Assembly (NCBI RefSeq): GCF_014643835.1
Contig: NZ_BMKD01000004.1
Span: 248,001 to 312,000 of the forward strand
Source: Mucilaginibacter rubeus
GTDB lineage: Bacteria > Bacteroidota > Bacteroidia > Sphingobacteriales > Sphingobacteriaceae
Direction: 5' to 3'
Length of the DNA: 64,000 bases
Positions 25,196 through 35,084 of this stretch are shown here, piece by piece. Numbering within the stretch: the first letter of the stretch is position 1; every line of letters starts with the position of its first letter. The position numbers were made by a program, and so were the translations under genes. Below the pieces are notes generated by a model that ran no database searches, was not told where the DNA came from, and worked only from the letters and a program-made list of their open reading frames with translations.

Positions 25196-27706
25196 ATGCC
25201 AAAATGGTTAAAAATAACCTTAAAGGTCGCCGGAGCGCTCGTTGGTTTAATTATAATTATGTTTATTGCCCTTACTGTTTATGTTAATAATAATAAACAA
25301 AGGGTGCTTGCTATGATCACCTCCGAGCTCAATAAAAACCTGAACGGAACGCTAACCATCGGCACTATTGATCCAACGTTATTTAAAGGTTTTCCTGGGG
25401 TATCTGTCGAACTGAAAGATGTAGTACTGAAAGATAACCGCTGGGCGCAGCATCATCATACATTGCTTACCGCCAAAGATTTTGAAGTATCAGTAAACGC
25501 CTCTGCCCTTTTAAAGGGCGAAGTGGTGATCAATAAAATAGATATCAGCAATGCCGATATCGATCTGTTTACCGATAGCACCGGCTACAGCAATACCTCG
25601 ATATTTAAAACAAAACCTAAACTTGAAAAAGACCCGAAAGAAAAACAAACCAGTTCATCAACACAGATCGGGAGGTTTTCGTTAAACAAAGTGAATTTTG
25701 TGGTTGATGACCGTCATGCTTATAAACTATTCAAATTCGCTGTTAATGATATCCGGGGCCGCCTGGATTACCCTGCTAAAGGGTGGAACGCCGATATCGA
25801 CCTGAATACGATAGCAAACAGCTTTTCCTTCAATACCAAAAAGGGAAGCTTTATGAAAAACAGGCTTTTAAAGGGGCATTTTGATATCAGTTATGATTAT
25901 GCATCGCAGGTTATTAACCTTGCCCCCAATACATTAAACATTGGCGATAACCCATTTACCGTGGGTGCACAGTTTAATCTTAAATCGCCCGAAACTGATT
26001 TCACCATTAACCTGAAAGCGGATGAAATTTTATGGAACGATGCTGCTAACCTACTGGCTGCCAACATCACCAAAAGCCTCAAAATGTTTGATCTGAAAAA
26101 GCCAATTGATGTTACCTGCGATTTGAAAGGAAGTTTTGGCGGCGGCGGCGATCCGTTGATTTACGTTACGGCCAAGGTTAAAAACAATGTGTTAACTACC
26201 CGGGGCGGCACTGTTGAAGATTGTAGTTTTAATGGCGTATTCAGTAATAACTACATCAATGGCAAAGGTTTAAATGACGATAACTCGGTTATAAAGCTTT
26301 ATCATTTTAACGGCAGCTATAAGAATATTCCATTTACTATTGATACCGCATTTATCAACAACCTGAATACACCGGTGGCTACCGGGATTTTCAGATCGCG
26401 CTTTCCCGTTACCAAACTTAACCCGGTTATTGGCGATGAAAGCCTGAAATTTACCAAAGGCATTGTTGATTTAAAACTTGCTTATAAAGCCGATATTGTA
26501 AATTTTAAATTCACCAAACCCTTCGTTACCGGTAATGTAGATATTAAAAATGCGGATGTAAATTACCTCCCTCGTGGGCTCGTATTCAAAAACAACTCCA
26601 TTGCCTTAAAATTTACCGATAAAGATCTTTATATAAATAATATCCGCCTGCAAAATGGCAGTAGCGTAGTGTACATGCAGGGTAAGGTGAGCAATTTCCT
26701 CAACCTGTATTATACCGATCCACAAAAGATTTTGATTGTATGGCAGATCACCAGTCCGCAGATACATCTTGGCGAGTTTTTAGGCTTCCTGAACAACCGC
26801 GGATACGAAAGCAGTAAAAGCAGCGGAGGAGCGGGCAAAAGGATGTCTAATGCCAAAATTACCAATCAACTTAATACCGCCTTTGATAAAGGGCAGGCCG
26901 AACTTCACTTGCGCTTAGCCAAAGTATATTATAAAAAGTTTTTGGCGACAAGCGTTAATGCCGATATCCTTTTAGCCGACAACACCATGAAAATGCGCAA
27001 TGTAAGCCTTAAAAGCTCGGGAGGATCATTGAGTTTAAGCGGCCTGGTGCTGCAGGGGCCAACCAATAATTTTGCCATTAGCACAACTATTAACCACGTA
27101 AATACTAATACTTTCTTTGCATCGTTTAACAACTTCGGTCTCAAGGATTTTACCAGCGATAACTTGCGGGGTTTTCTATCGGCAAGGGTTGATATTAAAG
27201 GCGGGATCAAAAACACCGGCGACCTGGTACCGAAATCAATAAAAGGATTTGCACAGGTTAATTTAACAGATGGTGCATTGGTAAACTTTGCGCCCATAAA
27301 AAGCGTAGGCAAATTTGCCTTCCCTTTTCGCGACCTGGATAATATAACTTTTGGTGATTTAAAAGCCCGGTTTGATCTTGATGGTGATAAAATAAAAATT
27401 GCGCCCATGCAAATTAACTCGAGCGTACTCAACATGGATGTGGAAGGTACCTATTCGCTATCGCGGGGTACTAACATAGCCCTTGATGTACCCTTGCGCA
27501 ACCCGAAGAATGACAGCAAAATAGCAGATGAAACCGAACGTAATAAAAAACGTATGAAAGGCATTGTTTTACACATACTTGCCACCGATGGCGATGAAGG
27601 TAAAATAAAAATTAAGTGGAACAAAAACCATAAAAAAACAAAAGCAGATGATGATGAGCAGAAGACAGATGACACCCAACAAGCGCCTGAACCTAAACAA
27701 GATTAG
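25196..27706 (+). CDS. AsmA family protein
   Basis: An 836-residue protein with one N-terminal membrane helix (about 8-30) followed by a long beta-rich periplasmic region. The opening KVAGALVGLIIIMF and the repeated LNGTLTIG / ISNADIDL / LQGPTNNF patterns are those of AsmA-like proteins, which resemble bridge-like lipid transfer proteins between the two membranes. The C-terminus is charged (KKTKADDDEQKTDD). It is monocistronic, divergent from the NAD-binding gene. Confidence 0.85.
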   Translation: MPKWLKITLKVAGALVGLIIIMFIALTVYVNNNKQRVLAMITSELNKNLNGTLTIGTIDPTLFKGFPGVSVELKDVVLKDNRWAQHHHTLLTAKDFEVSVNASALLKGEVVINKIDISNADIDLFTDSTGYSNTSIFKTKPKLEKDPKEKQTSSSTQIGRFSLNKVNFVVDDRHAYKLFKFAVNDIRGRLDYPAKGWNADIDLNTIANSFSFNTKKGSFMKNRLLKGHFDISYDYASQVINLAPNTLNIGDNPFTVGAQFNLKSPETDFTINLKADEILWNDAANLLAANITKSLKMFDLKKPIDVTCDLKGSFGGGGDPLIYVTAKVKNNVLTTRGGTVEDCSFNGVFSNNYINGKGLNDDNSVIKLYHFNGSYKNIPFTIDTAFINNLNTPVATGIFRSRFPVTKLNPVIGDESLKFTKGIVDLKLAYKADIVNFKFTKPFVTGNVDIKNADVNYLPRGLVFKNNSIALKFTDKDLYINNIRLQNGSSVVYMQGKVSNFLNLYYTDPQKILIVWQITSPQIHLGEFLGFLNNRGYESSKSSGGAGKRMSNAKITNQLNTAFDKGQAELHLRLAKVYYKKFLATSVNADILLADNTMKMRNVSLKSSGGSLSLSGLVLQGPTNNFAISTTINHVNTNTFFASFNNFGLKDFTSDNLRGFLSARVDIKGGIKNTGDLVPKSIKGFAQVNLTDGALVNFAPIKSVGKFAFPFRDLDNITFGDLKARFDLDGDKIKIAPMQINSSVLNMDVEGTYSLSRGTNIALDVPLRNPKNDSKIADETERNKKRMKGIVLHILATDGDEGKIKIKWNKNHKKTKADDDEQKTDDTQQAPEPKQD

Positions 27707-28041
27707 CTTAATTGCATACAATCGTTACTTTAACCGTTGTTTCATGGTGTTTAAATGACACTATAATAGCAAATAAATGTTTATCTTTGTGCTGTTCATT
27801 ATAGGGTAATATGTTGATTAAACATTTATTGGTTAGCACATTATTTTAAAACTTTTAAACCGCTCGTTCCTTACAGCAATAATATCAGAAGAAAACCCTC
27901 GTTTTAAATATTAAATACTTATCCCGGGTTCACAAATAAAGAAGGAAGCAAAGTTTAATGTAGTCTGTTTTAACTCCGGTTGTTTAACCCGGCACATGTA
28001 TCTTATTGAACCGTTTTTAGCTTAATAATCTGTATTAAAAA
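27707..28041 (+). promoter_or_regulatory. rpoD leader with promoter
   Basis: A 335-base gap without a gene. TATCTTTG at 27782-27789 is a perfect -7 box, giving a leader of about 245 bases before rpoD. I see no terminator for the AsmA gene and no recognisable riboswitch in the leader. Confidence 0.5.
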
Positions 28042-28902
28042 ATGAGACAACTTAAAATATCCCAATCAATCACTAACCGCGAATCGGCATCGCTCGAAAA
28101 ATACCTGCATGATATTGGCAAGGTAGATTTGATCACAGCTGAGGAGGAAGTGATCCTGGCGCAAAAGATCCGTGAGGGCGACCAGGTAGCGTTAGAACGT
28201 TTGACAAAAACAAACCTTCGCTTTGTGGTATCGGTTGCTAAGCAGTACCAAAACCAGGGCCTTACCCTGGGCGACTTAATAAACGAAGGAAACCTTGGTT
28301 TAATTAAAGCGGCAAAACGCTTTGACGAAACCAAAGGCTTTAAATTTATTTCATATGCCGTATGGTGGATCCGTCAGTCAATCCTGTCGGCCATTGCCGA
28401 GCAATCGCGTATTGTGCGTTTACCACTGAACCAAATTGGTTCATTGAGCAAAATACACAAAGCAGCTTCAAAACTGGAGCAGGAATTTGAAAGACAGCCA
28501 ACACCCGAAGAACTTGCAGACAACCTGGAAATTTCGGTTGATAAAATTGCCGATTCGATGAATAACGCCGGCAGGCAGATTTCAATGGACGCGCCTTTTA
28601 TTCAGGGTGAAGAAAACACCTTACTTGACGTATTGGCCAGCTCTGATGCTGCCACCGATACCGAAGTAATGGCTGATTCTTTATCGCAGGAAATTAAACG
28701 CTCGTTAGGTATCCTTGCCGAACGTGACCGTGAAGTGTTAATGTTATTCTTTGGCCTTGGTGGTCATGCTCCTCATTCGTTAGAGGAAATAGGTGAAAAA
28801 TTTGATTTAACCCGCGAGCGTGTTCGCCAGTTGAAAGACAAGGCTTTGATGCGTTTACGCCACAATTCAAAATCAAACCTGTTACAATCATACTTAAACT
28901 AA
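28042..28902 (+). CDS. rpoD: primary RNA polymerase sigma factor
   Basis: A 286-residue group 1 sigma-70 factor of the short Bacteroidota form, lacking region 1.1. Region 1.2 is [14 protein letters not shown], region 2 has [13 protein letters not shown], region 3 is [17 protein letters not shown], and region 4 has the helix-turn-helix [20 protein letters not shown]. It recognises the TTTG/TAnnTTTG promoters seen across this window. Confidence 0.97.
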   Translation: MRQLKISQSITNRESASLEKYLHDIGKVDLITAEEEVILAQKIREGDQVALERLTKTNLRFVVSVAKQYQNQGLTLGDLINEGNLGLIKAAKRFDETKGFKFISYAVWWIRQSILSAIAEQSRIVRLPLNQIGSLSKIHKAASKLEQEFERQPTPEELADNLEISVDKIADSMNNAGRQISMDAPFIQGEENTLLDVLASSDAATDTEVMADSLSQEIKRSLGILAERDREVLMLFFGLGGHAPHSLEEIGEKFDLTRERVRQLKDKALMRLRHNSKSNLLQSYLN

Positions 28903-28936
28903 TCCAGGATATCCGCCTGAGTTTTTATACCAAAAC

Positions 28937-28967
28937 CGCGAATGAGATTTCATTCGCGTTTTTTTTT
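28937..28967 (+). terminator. rpoD terminator
   Basis: CGCGAATGA (28937-28945) pairs perfectly with TCATTCGCG (28950-28958) with a 4-base loop and a long T run. Confidence 0.9.
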
Positions 28968-28983
28968 GTGGGATGATGTTTTT

Positions 28984-29098
28984 AATTCCCTCCCTTGGGA
29001 GGGATGTGTTGGAATGTGTAATGACAGGGAGGGGTTTATACAACATTGCCCAATTGAAGAAACCCCTCCCTACACCCTCCCAAGGGAGGGAATCGCAC
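28984..29098. repeat. CCCTCCCTTGGGAGGG palindromic element, copy 1
   Basis: The left arm TTCCCTCCCTTGGGAGGG with inner CAGGGAGGGGTT pairs with the right part AACCCCTCCCT and CCCTCCCAAGGGAGGGAA. The right 40 bases (29059-29098, ending AATCGCAC) are identical to 57868-57907 and are the near-exact inverse of 57279-57318. It contains no gene, unlike the copy around the DUF559 gene. Confidence 0.85.
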
Positions 29099-29112
29099 AA
29101 TCCCGTACTTTT

Positions 29113-29610
29113 TTATTTACTCCCCGCAAACCCTTTCCCCTTACGATACTGCGGCAACTCGTACCACGCCTTTGCAGGTCGGCTTGCAGGGAAGCCATGC
29201 TCGGCCCGGTAAGCTTTTCGCTCGGCAGTGAAATGCCACCAGCTTTTGCCAGTGTTACCATGTTTAATATAATCTGCCAATAATCGGTATGAATCCTCCA
29301 CGCATGGATCGGCCCAGGCACCCACATGCCGTTCAAATGCATTGAATAGTTCAACCGGGTCTTTTCCTTCCAGTTGTTGTAATGAGTAATACCCTTGCTG
29401 TATCAGTTCAGTTGCAAAATTGATCCCTAATGACGGAATACTTTGGAACTCAATCAACGCGTTGATCTCCCTGGCACGTTCGGTATCCGCATTCAATATC
29501 ATTGCAACTTCATCCGGGGCGAAAGTAGTGAGATCGGCTATTTTTGTTTTTTGAGCCCGGAGAATAGCTTTCTCTTCTGCCGTTAAAAGCAGGTTAATTG
29601 ATTTCTTCAT
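29113..29610 (-). CDS. Cdd1-family helix-hairpin-helix protein
   Basis: A 165-residue protein of the Cdd1 'pathogenicity locus' family. The helix-hairpin-helix is IPSLGINFATELIQQGYYSL (about 58-77), followed by GKDPVELFNAFERHVGAWADPCVEDSYRL and the C-terminal WWHFTAERKAY. The HhH fold suggests DNA or nucleic-acid binding, but the function of the family is not established. It is a single gene between the rpoD repeat and carA. Confidence 0.8.
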   Translation of the reverse strand: MKKSINLLLTAEEKAILRAQKTKIADLTTFAPDEVAMILNADTERAREINALIEFQSIPSLGINFATELIQQGYYSLQQLEGKDPVELFNAFERHVGAWADPCVEDSYRLLADYIKHGNTGKSWWHFTAERKAYRAEHGFPASRPAKAWYELPQYRKGKGFAGSK

Positions 29611-29655
29611 AATTCAGGCAGGTATATAACTAAGTTAAAAAGGAATCCTGAGAAA

Positions 29656-29689
29656 TAAAAAAGCCTTCCAAACTAAATTGAAAGGCTTT
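29656..29689 (-). terminator. carA terminator
   Basis: AAAGCCTT (29660-29667) and AAGGCTTT (29682-29689) form an 8-bp stem; the minus strand then runs into TTTTTTATTT, ending carA. Confidence 0.75.
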
Positions 29690-29732
29690 CGAACATCCGC
29701 ACATTTAAAATCTGTACAGGTGCAATCAAAAT

Positions 29733-30833
29733 TTATTTCATCAATTTGATAAAGTCATCAAACAAATACCTTGAATCATGCGGACCAGGTGAAGACTCAG
29801 GGTGATATTGCACCGAGAAGGCTTTTTTACCTTTTACGCGAATGCCTTCGATAGATTGGTCGTTCAGGTTAACGTGGGTGATCTCTACCTTATCCGAAGC
29901 ACGTACGGCTTCCGGCACTACACCAAACCCATGGTTTTGAGAAGTAACCTCGCAATGGTTAATGATGATATTTTTTACCGGGTGGTTTAAACCACGGTGA
30001 CCGTTAAACATTTTTTGAGTTGGGATATCGTTAGCCAAAGCCAGCAACTGGTGGCCTAAGCAAATACCGAACATCGGCTTATCAGCAGCTAAAATCTCCT
30101 TTACAGTTTCAACCGCATAAGGCATCGCTGATGGATCGCCGGGACCGTTTGAAATGAAATAGCCTGTAGGGGCAAAATCTTTCTCCATTTCGGCATAAGT
30201 AGTTTTTGCAGGGAATACTTTGGCATAAACCTCGCGCGAATCAAAATTGCGAAGGATGTTTTTCTTTACACCAAGGTCAAGCACCGCTACACGATAAGGA
30301 GCATCCTCGCTGCCAAAAGTATAGGTTTCGGTAGTTGATACCTGCGATGAAAGCTCCAGGCCATCCATAGAAGGCACCAGGTCAAGTTTTGCTTTCAGTT
30401 CATCCAGGTCTAATATTTCTGATGAAATGATGGCGTTCATAGCGCCTTTATCACGAATGTGGCGAACAAGCTGACGGGTATCTATATCAGATATACCAAC
30501 TATGTTTTGCTCCTGGAAATAATCCTGTATCGATTCATCGGCCTGTTTACGGCTGTAGGCGATGTTATAGTTTTTGCAAACCAGGCCTGCAATCTGGATC
30601 CTGCCCGATTCAACTTCTTCGTTAGCAATACCGTAGTTACCAATGTGCGCATTGGTGGTTACCATAATTTGCCCAAAGTATGAAGGGTCGGTAAAAATTT
30701 CCTGGTAGCCGGTCATGCCGGTATTAAAACAAATCTCGCCGGTGGTAGTACCCATTTTGCCCGCAGCTTTACCGTAAAAAACGGTACCGTCGGCAAGCAG
30801 CAATATAGCCGGTAATTTGGTGAAATAATTCAT
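29733..30833 (-). CDS. carA: carbamoyl-phosphate synthase small subunit
   Basis: A 366-residue glutaminase subunit that feeds ammonia to CarB for carbamoyl phosphate (pyrimidine and arginine synthesis). The N-terminal domain has GMTGYQEIFTDPSYFGQI. The class I amidotransferase triad is visible as Cys in GICLGHQL and His/Glu in QYHPESSPGPHDS. carB is not adjacent, which is common in Bacteroidota. It is divergent from panB. Confidence 0.97.
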   Translation of the reverse strand: MNYFTKLPAILLLADGTVFYGKAAGKMGTTTGEICFNTGMTGYQEIFTDPSYFGQIMVTTNAHIGNYGIANEEVESGRIQIAGLVCKNYNIAYSRKQADESIQDYFQEQNIVGISDIDTRQLVRHIRDKGAMNAIISSEILDLDELKAKLDLVPSMDGLELSSQVSTTETYTFGSEDAPYRVAVLDLGVKKNILRNFDSREVYAKVFPAKTTYAEMEKDFAPTGYFISNGPGDPSAMPYAVETVKEILAADKPMFGICLGHQLLALANDIPTQKMFNGHRGLNHPVKNIIINHCEVTSQNHGFGVVPEAVRASDKVEITHVNLNDQSIEGIRVKGKKAFSVQYHPESSPGPHDSRYLFDDFIKLMK

Positions 30834-30935
30834 CGCTTAAAAAAATTGAAAGGGTTAAATGATCGGATCGCCTGGTTCAAAGCCCCGTGAAAACTGATAG
30901 AAATATTGAAGTAAGGAACTTCCGGATTCACGGCG

Positions 30936-30943
30936 CAAAAGTA
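30936..30943 (-). promoter_or_regulatory. -7 box of carA
   Basis: On the minus strand TACTTTTG matches TAnnTTTG perfectly; the leader to the ATG at 30833 would be about 100 bases. Confidence 0.6.
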
Positions 30944-30952
30944 GAAAATAAT

Positions 30953-31087
30953 TTCGGATTTCGGGTGTGAGATTTTGGAATTATTTTGATTTCGGATTTA
31001 TTAGGCTTTCTGCCGATAAAATAACAAATCAAAAACAGAAAAATCCGAAATCGAAATTTCGAAATCCGAAATCCAATTAATCCAAAA
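30953..31087. repeat. TTCGGATTTC / GAAATCCGAAAT word palindrome
   Basis: The left side carries TTTCGGATTTCGG and TTTCGGATTT; the right side carries the complements AAATCCGAAATCG and GAAATCCGAAATCC. It lies exactly between the divergent carA and panB promoters. Related words occur at 17423-17446. Confidence 0.6.
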
Positions 31088-31095
31088 TCAAAAAG

Positions 31096-31103
31096 TACCT
31101 TTG
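31096..31103 (+). promoter_or_regulatory. -7 box of panB
   Basis: TACCTTTG matches TAnnTTTG perfectly, 22 bases before the panB ATG. The -33 position falls at the edge of the word palindrome and shows no TTG. Confidence 0.65.
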
Positions 31104-31125
31104 CACTGCGATAACACATTTATCA

Positions 31126-31941
31126 ATGTCTGTAAATAAAGAAATAAAGCGTATCACCACCAATACCATCCAGGAGATGAAGGTTCGTGGCGAAAAGATC
31201 TCTATGCTTACCGCATATGACTATTCGATGGCTACCATAGTCGACGATGCCGGGACTGATATCATCCTTGTTGGTGATTCGGCCTCCAATGTGATGGCGG
31301 GTCACGAAACTACGCTGCCTATAACGCTCGACCAGATGATCTATCATGCATCATCTGTGGTACGTGCGGCTAAACGTGCATTGGTGGTTGTCGATCTGCC
31401 TTTTGGATCATACCAGGGCAACTCAAAGGAAGCGCTGAACTCAGCCATCCGCATTATGAAGGAAGCCGGGGCACACGCCGTTAAAATTGAAGGCGGCGTT
31501 GAAATAGCCGAATCAGTTAGCCGGATCTTAACCGCCGGCATCCCGGTAATGGGGCACCTTGGCCTTACACCGCAATCCATATATAAATTTGGAACGTACA
31601 CCGTACGCGCCAAACATGAAGCCGAGGCACAAAAACTGCGTGATGATGCCCTTAAACTCCAGGAACTTGGCTGCTTTGGTATTGTATTGGAAAAAATCCC
31701 GGCCAAACTGGCGCAGGAAGTATCTGAAAGTCTGCAAATCCCTACAATAGGTATCGGCGCTGGTCAGCATTGCGACGGCCAGGTACTGGTAATCCATGAT
31801 ATGCTGGGGATTAACAAAGGCTTTAAGCCCCGCTTTTTACGCCAATACTCCAACCTGTATGATATCATGCACGATGCGATCAAAAATTACAATACCGACG
31901 TAAAAAGTAACAGTTTCCCTAACGAGAAAGAGCAGTATTAA
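31126..31941 (+). CDS. panB: 3-methyl-2-oxobutanoate hydroxymethyltransferase
   Basis: A 271-residue PanB, which adds a hydroxymethyl group to ketoisovalerate in pantothenate and CoA synthesis. [12 protein letters not shown], the metal site region [26 protein letters not shown] and [10 protein letters not shown] are the family blocks. It is monocistronic or followed by the RluA gene. Confidence 0.97.
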   Translation: MSVNKEIKRITTNTIQEMKVRGEKISMLTAYDYSMATIVDDAGTDIILVGDSASNVMAGHETTLPITLDQMIYHASSVVRAAKRALVVVDLPFGSYQGNSKEALNSAIRIMKEAGAHAVKIEGGVEIAESVSRILTAGIPVMGHLGLTPQSIYKFGTYTVRAKHEAEAQKLRDDALKLQELGCFGIVLEKIPAKLAQEVSESLQIPTIGIGAGQHCDGQVLVIHDMLGINKGFKPRFLRQYSNLYDIMHDAIKNYNTDVKSNSFPNEKEQY

Positions 31942-31944
31942 TTA

Positions 31945-32021
31945 GCCTATAGTTGATAGTTTATAGATCATAGTAAAGATGATGGCCATGAACTATTAAC
32001 CATGAACCATGAACTAACACA
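31945..32021. repeat. ATGAACYAT word repeat
   Basis: The gap is built of related words (ATAGTTGATAG, CATGAACTATT, CATGAACCATGAACTA). Similar words lie at 43450-43473 and 61036-61110. In-frame ATGs inside this repeat mimic an upstream start for the RluA gene. Confidence 0.5.
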
Positions 32022-32022
32022 A

Positions 32023-32748
32023 ATGGCCCGTCCTGAATTTAATTATAGCAATGCCGATATTACCGATAAGGATGTTCTTTATGAGGACAACCACCTTATT
32101 GCCATAAATAAACGTGCGGGAGATATTGTACAGGTTGACGAAACCGGCGATGAGCCGCTGGACGAAAAGGTAAAAAAATACATCGCCAAAAAATACAGCA
32201 AGCCTAACGGCGCTTTTTTAGGCGTGGTACACCGCCTTGACAGACCGGTAAGCGGCGTGATCCTGTTTGCCAAAACCAGTAAAGCGCTCGACCGGATCAA
32301 CAAAATGTTTAAAGCCCGCGAAATGCATAAAACCTATTATGCAGTAGTGCGCAAAAAACCATTTCCCGAAGAAGGCACCCTGGTACATTGGCTGGTAAAA
32401 AACTCACAGAAAAATGTAACCAAAGCCCATGACCGAGAAGTACAGGGCAGCTTACGCTCGGAGCTAAGCTATAAATTGGTGGGCGAGCTAAACGGATACT
32501 ATTTAATTGAGGTTGACCCGATAACCGGTCGCCCGCACCAGATCAGGGTACAGCTTTCAACCCTCGGCTGCCCCATCGTAGGCGATAATAAATATGGCTA
32601 TCCCCGCGGCAGCCTGCGCAAAAGCATTTGCCTGCATGCACGCAAGCTTACGTTTGTACACCCGGTAAAAAACGAACCGGTTGCTATTATCGCTCCCGTA
32701 CCGCGCGATGGCTTTTGGGAAAAATTTGAGGGAATGATGGTAGGGTAA
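32023..32748 (+). CDS. RluA-family pseudouridine synthase
   Basis: This enzyme isomerises uridine to pseudouridine in rRNA or tRNA. The catalytic Asp is in VVHRLDRPVSGV; RPHQIRVQL and GDNKYGYP are the other RluA blocks. There is no S4 domain. I start at ATG 32023 (241 residues); the ATG at 32002 lies within the word repeat. Which RNA site it modifies is not visible. Confidence 0.9.
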   Translation: MARPEFNYSNADITDKDVLYEDNHLIAINKRAGDIVQVDETGDEPLDEKVKKYIAKKYSKPNGAFLGVVHRLDRPVSGVILFAKTSKALDRINKMFKAREMHKTYYAVVRKKPFPEEGTLVHWLVKNSQKNVTKAHDREVQGSLRSELSYKLVGELNGYYLIEVDPITGRPHQIRVQLSTLGCPIVGDNKYGYPRGSLRKSICLHARKLTFVHPVKNEPVAIIAPVPRDGFWEKFEGMMVG

Positions 32749-32773
32749 ATTTGTCAGTAGTCAATCCATCGGT

Positions 32774-33757
32774 TCACATCGCCAAAACCCTTTCCCAGAT
32801 CTCCTCATTAACAGGTATCCCATCCCGTAAATTCCGCTCTCTTGTTTTGAGCATATTTTCGCCAGGGTATGAAACCTGTTCACCATCAACAGGATTGCTG
32901 CTTTTGGTGTAGCCCAGGATTTCATTTATTAAACGCTCATTTTGCTCAGTGTCTGTTTTCAGGCAGATAAACACTTGCGATACGCCCCACTCCTTTTCGT
33001 GTTCGCTGATTTTTGAGGTAGATTTTCCTCCGCTTAGTAATGTCGCCAGCAGATCAAGCATCAGCGATAAACCCGACCCTTTCCAAAAACCAATAGGCAA
33101 CATCCGTTTTGACTGCAAAATGGCATCGGCATCAGTACTTAAATTCCCTTCATGATCATAGCCACCGGGCAATGGCAAAGGTTTATTTTGCGATTTGCTC
33201 TCCATCAGCTTACCTACCGAGTATTGCGAAATAGCCATGTCCAATAAGACATGTCCGCCTTTACGCGGCACCGCAATAACCAGGGGATTATTACCAAGCC
33301 GCGGGTCGAGCCCGCCCCAGGGCGGCAGGTTAGCAATGGTGTTTGTAAAACAAATGCCTATAAATCCGGCATCAGCCGCCTGTAATCCATAAGTGCCACC
33401 ACGCATCCAGTGGTTGGTATTTTTGATAGCCACACAGCCTATGCCGTACTCTCCGGCCAGTTCAACAGCCCGGCTCATACATGTGCTTGCGTTTAACATG
33501 CCAAGACCAAAATTACCGTTCCATTGCTCAATTGCACCCAGATTGTCTACCATTACAGCTTCAGCATCCGGTTTAAACAAGCCTTCCTTTACAGTTTGTA
33601 CAAAAGCAGGAAACCGGTTAAGGCCATGACTGTAAACACCATCCCTGCTGTTGGCGGCGAAAATGGCGGCGCATTGCCGGGCTTTTGCAAGCGGCAGATC
33701 AATACTTAATAGTACTCTTTCAAATTCGGCTTCAAGTTTTTGGTATGGAACGCGCAT
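32774..33757 (-). CDS. Ldh2-family dehydrogenase, 3-dehydro-L-gulonate 2-dehydrogenase-like
   Basis: A 327-residue member of the malate/L-lactate dehydrogenase (Ldh2/YlbC) family. These NAD(P)-dependent enzymes do not use a Rossmann fold. The catalytic His lies in GVYSHGLNRFP; NTNHWMRGGTYG, GNNPLVIAVPR and DMAISQYSVGKL follow. The NTNHW and LPLPGGYDHEGNLSTD segments resemble YiaK/DlgD, which reduces 2,3-diketo-L-gulonate. It stands alone, so its pathway role is inferred only from family likeness. Confidence 0.82.
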   Translation of the reverse strand: MRVPYQKLEAEFERVLLSIDLPLAKARQCAAIFAANSRDGVYSHGLNRFPAFVQTVKEGLFKPDAEAVMVDNLGAIEQWNGNFGLGMLNASTCMSRAVELAGEYGIGCVAIKNTNHWMRGGTYGLQAADAGFIGICFTNTIANLPPWGGLDPRLGNNPLVIAVPRKGGHVLLDMAISQYSVGKLMESKSQNKPLPLPGGYDHEGNLSTDADAILQSKRMLPIGFWKGSGLSLMLDLLATLLSGGKSTSKISEHEKEWGVSQVFICLKTDTEQNERLINEILGYTKSSNPVDGEQVSYPGENMLKTRERNLRDGIPVNEEIWERVLAM

Positions 33758-33846
33758 TGGTTTTGAAATAAATTTAATTTATAGCGTTTATTACAGTGTA
33801 CTGATGCAAGGTAATCAACCATATTTTATAATTTTGCCTTTAATAA

Positions 33847-34353
33847 ATGAAAAGAACCCCGCTGTTGTTTTTCCTGTTTTTAATAAGTATTGCGCTGATT
33901 GTTAATTCATGCAAGAAAGATAACTTAAGCCACATACCCGGATTATTAGCAGGTAACTGGCAATTGGCTTCTATAACCGTTACCAATTATGTGGGTGATG
34001 CCCAGGTATCTTTAGATACCTTAAACCAAACTTGCCAGGATACCCAACTTTTTACCTTCAATGCCGACAATTCCTGCAGCTACACTAATTTTCAATGCAA
34101 ATCAGATACCGCGAAGGGCCGCTGGTCACTTACTGCAAATAAATTATTTTTAATTTCGGACATGGTTTGTAAAGATACCACCAAAGCATCGGGCGGTACC
34201 TCAAAGCCATTTGAAAACACTAAAATAGTTACCTTGGGTAATTATTCGCTGGTATTAGAAACAGGGGATGTTGAACCAAACTATTCGGCAACAAAAAAAC
34301 GACGCATTATGCGTTACGGGTTTATCAGGCAAAAAGTAACTGCCACCCAATAG
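33847..34353 (+). CDS. small lipocalin-like lipoprotein
   Basis: A 168-residue lipoprotein with lipobox NSC at about residue 22. The mature part begins GLLAGNWQLASITVTNY and includes FTFNADNSCSYT and GRWSLTANKLFLI, a pattern of the lipocalin-like proteins common in Bacteroidota (W at the start of strand one, G-W later). Four further cysteines may pair. No enzyme motif is seen and the ligand is unknown. Confidence 0.65.
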   Translation: MKRTPLLFFLFLISIALIVNSCKKDNLSHIPGLLAGNWQLASITVTNYVGDAQVSLDTLNQTCQDTQLFTFNADNSCSYTNFQCKSDTAKGRWSLTANKLFLISDMVCKDTTKASGGTSKPFENTKIVTLGNYSLVLETGDVEPNYSATKKRRIMRYGFIRQKVTATQ

Positions 34354-34384
34354 TTTTAAATATTTTTAATTGTAAAATGGTTTT

Positions 34385-34428
34385 AATAGTTTCAATGCCA
34401 AGTAAACAGTCAGCCCGATGAAACTATT
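34385..34428. repeat. AATAGTTTCA hairpin
   Basis: AATAGTTTCA (34385-34394) pairs perfectly with TGAAACTATT (34419-34428) over a 24-base loop. It lies between the lipoprotein gene and purN. No T run follows, so a terminator role is doubtful. Confidence 0.5.
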
Positions 34429-34461
34429 GTAGCTTCATCTTCGTTGAAAAATAAATTATCG

Positions 34462-35040
34462 ATGAAAAAAAGAATTGCCATTTTCGCTTCAGGTTCCGGC
34501 TCAAACGCCCAAAAGTTAATGGAGCATTTTAAACGCAATGCCGATGCCGAAGTTGTGCTGATACTTACCAATAATCCTCAAGCTTACGTTTTACAGCGTG
34601 CCGATAACTTTGAGGTACCCTCGCATATTTTCAGTCGCCATGAGTTTTATGAAACAGACGGTGTTATCCGCCTGCTAAAAAACTTACAGGTTGATCTGAT
34701 TGTGCTCGCCGGTTTTTTATGGCTTGTGCCCCAATCATTATTAAAAGCATTCCCCAATAAGATTATTAACCTGCATCCTGCCCTGTTACCCAAATATGGC
34801 GGCAAAGGCATGTACGGCGATAACGTACACCGCAAAATATTAGAAGATAAAGAAGAGGAAAGCGGCATCACCATTCACTTCGTTAACGAAAACTTTGACG
34901 AAGGCGAGATTATCCACCAGTCGAAATTTAAAATTGAACCGGGCGATACGCTTGAGATCGTAAAATTTAAAGGCCAGCAGTTAGAGCATAATCATTTCCC
35001 GAAAGTTGTTGAGGCGCTGTTGAAAAAGATGAAAAGCTGA
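34462..35040 (+). CDS. purN: phosphoribosylglycinamide formyltransferase
   Basis: A 192-residue PurN, which transfers formyl from 10-formyltetrahydrofolate to GAR in purine synthesis. IAIFASGSGSNAQ binds the phosphate, and LVLAGFLW-like and INLHPALLPKYGGKGMYG hold the catalytic His. I start at ATG 34462; an in-frame TTG at 34444 is less likely. purH follows 0.8 kb downstream behind a toxin-antitoxin pair on the other strand. Confidence 0.95.
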   Translation: MKKRIAIFASGSGSNAQKLMEHFKRNADAEVVLILTNNPQAYVLQRADNFEVPSHIFSRHEFYETDGVIRLLKNLQVDLIVLAGFLWLVPQSLLKAFPNKIINLHPALLPKYGGKGMYGDNVHRKILEDKEEESGITIHFVNENFDEGEIIHQSKFKIEPGDTLEIVKFKGQQLEHNHFPKVVEALLKKMKS

Positions 35041-35084
35041 GTTGTTTAGTGATTAGGGGGTTATCTAAGTTCTTTTATGGGTTA

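Noticed and set aside
29070-29354. 94-codon frame overlapping the Cdd1 gene
   Set aside because: It is a shadow frame that runs into the palindromic element.
34444-34461. TTG start for purN
   Set aside because: The family N-terminus KRIAIFASGSGSN begins right after the ATG at 34462.
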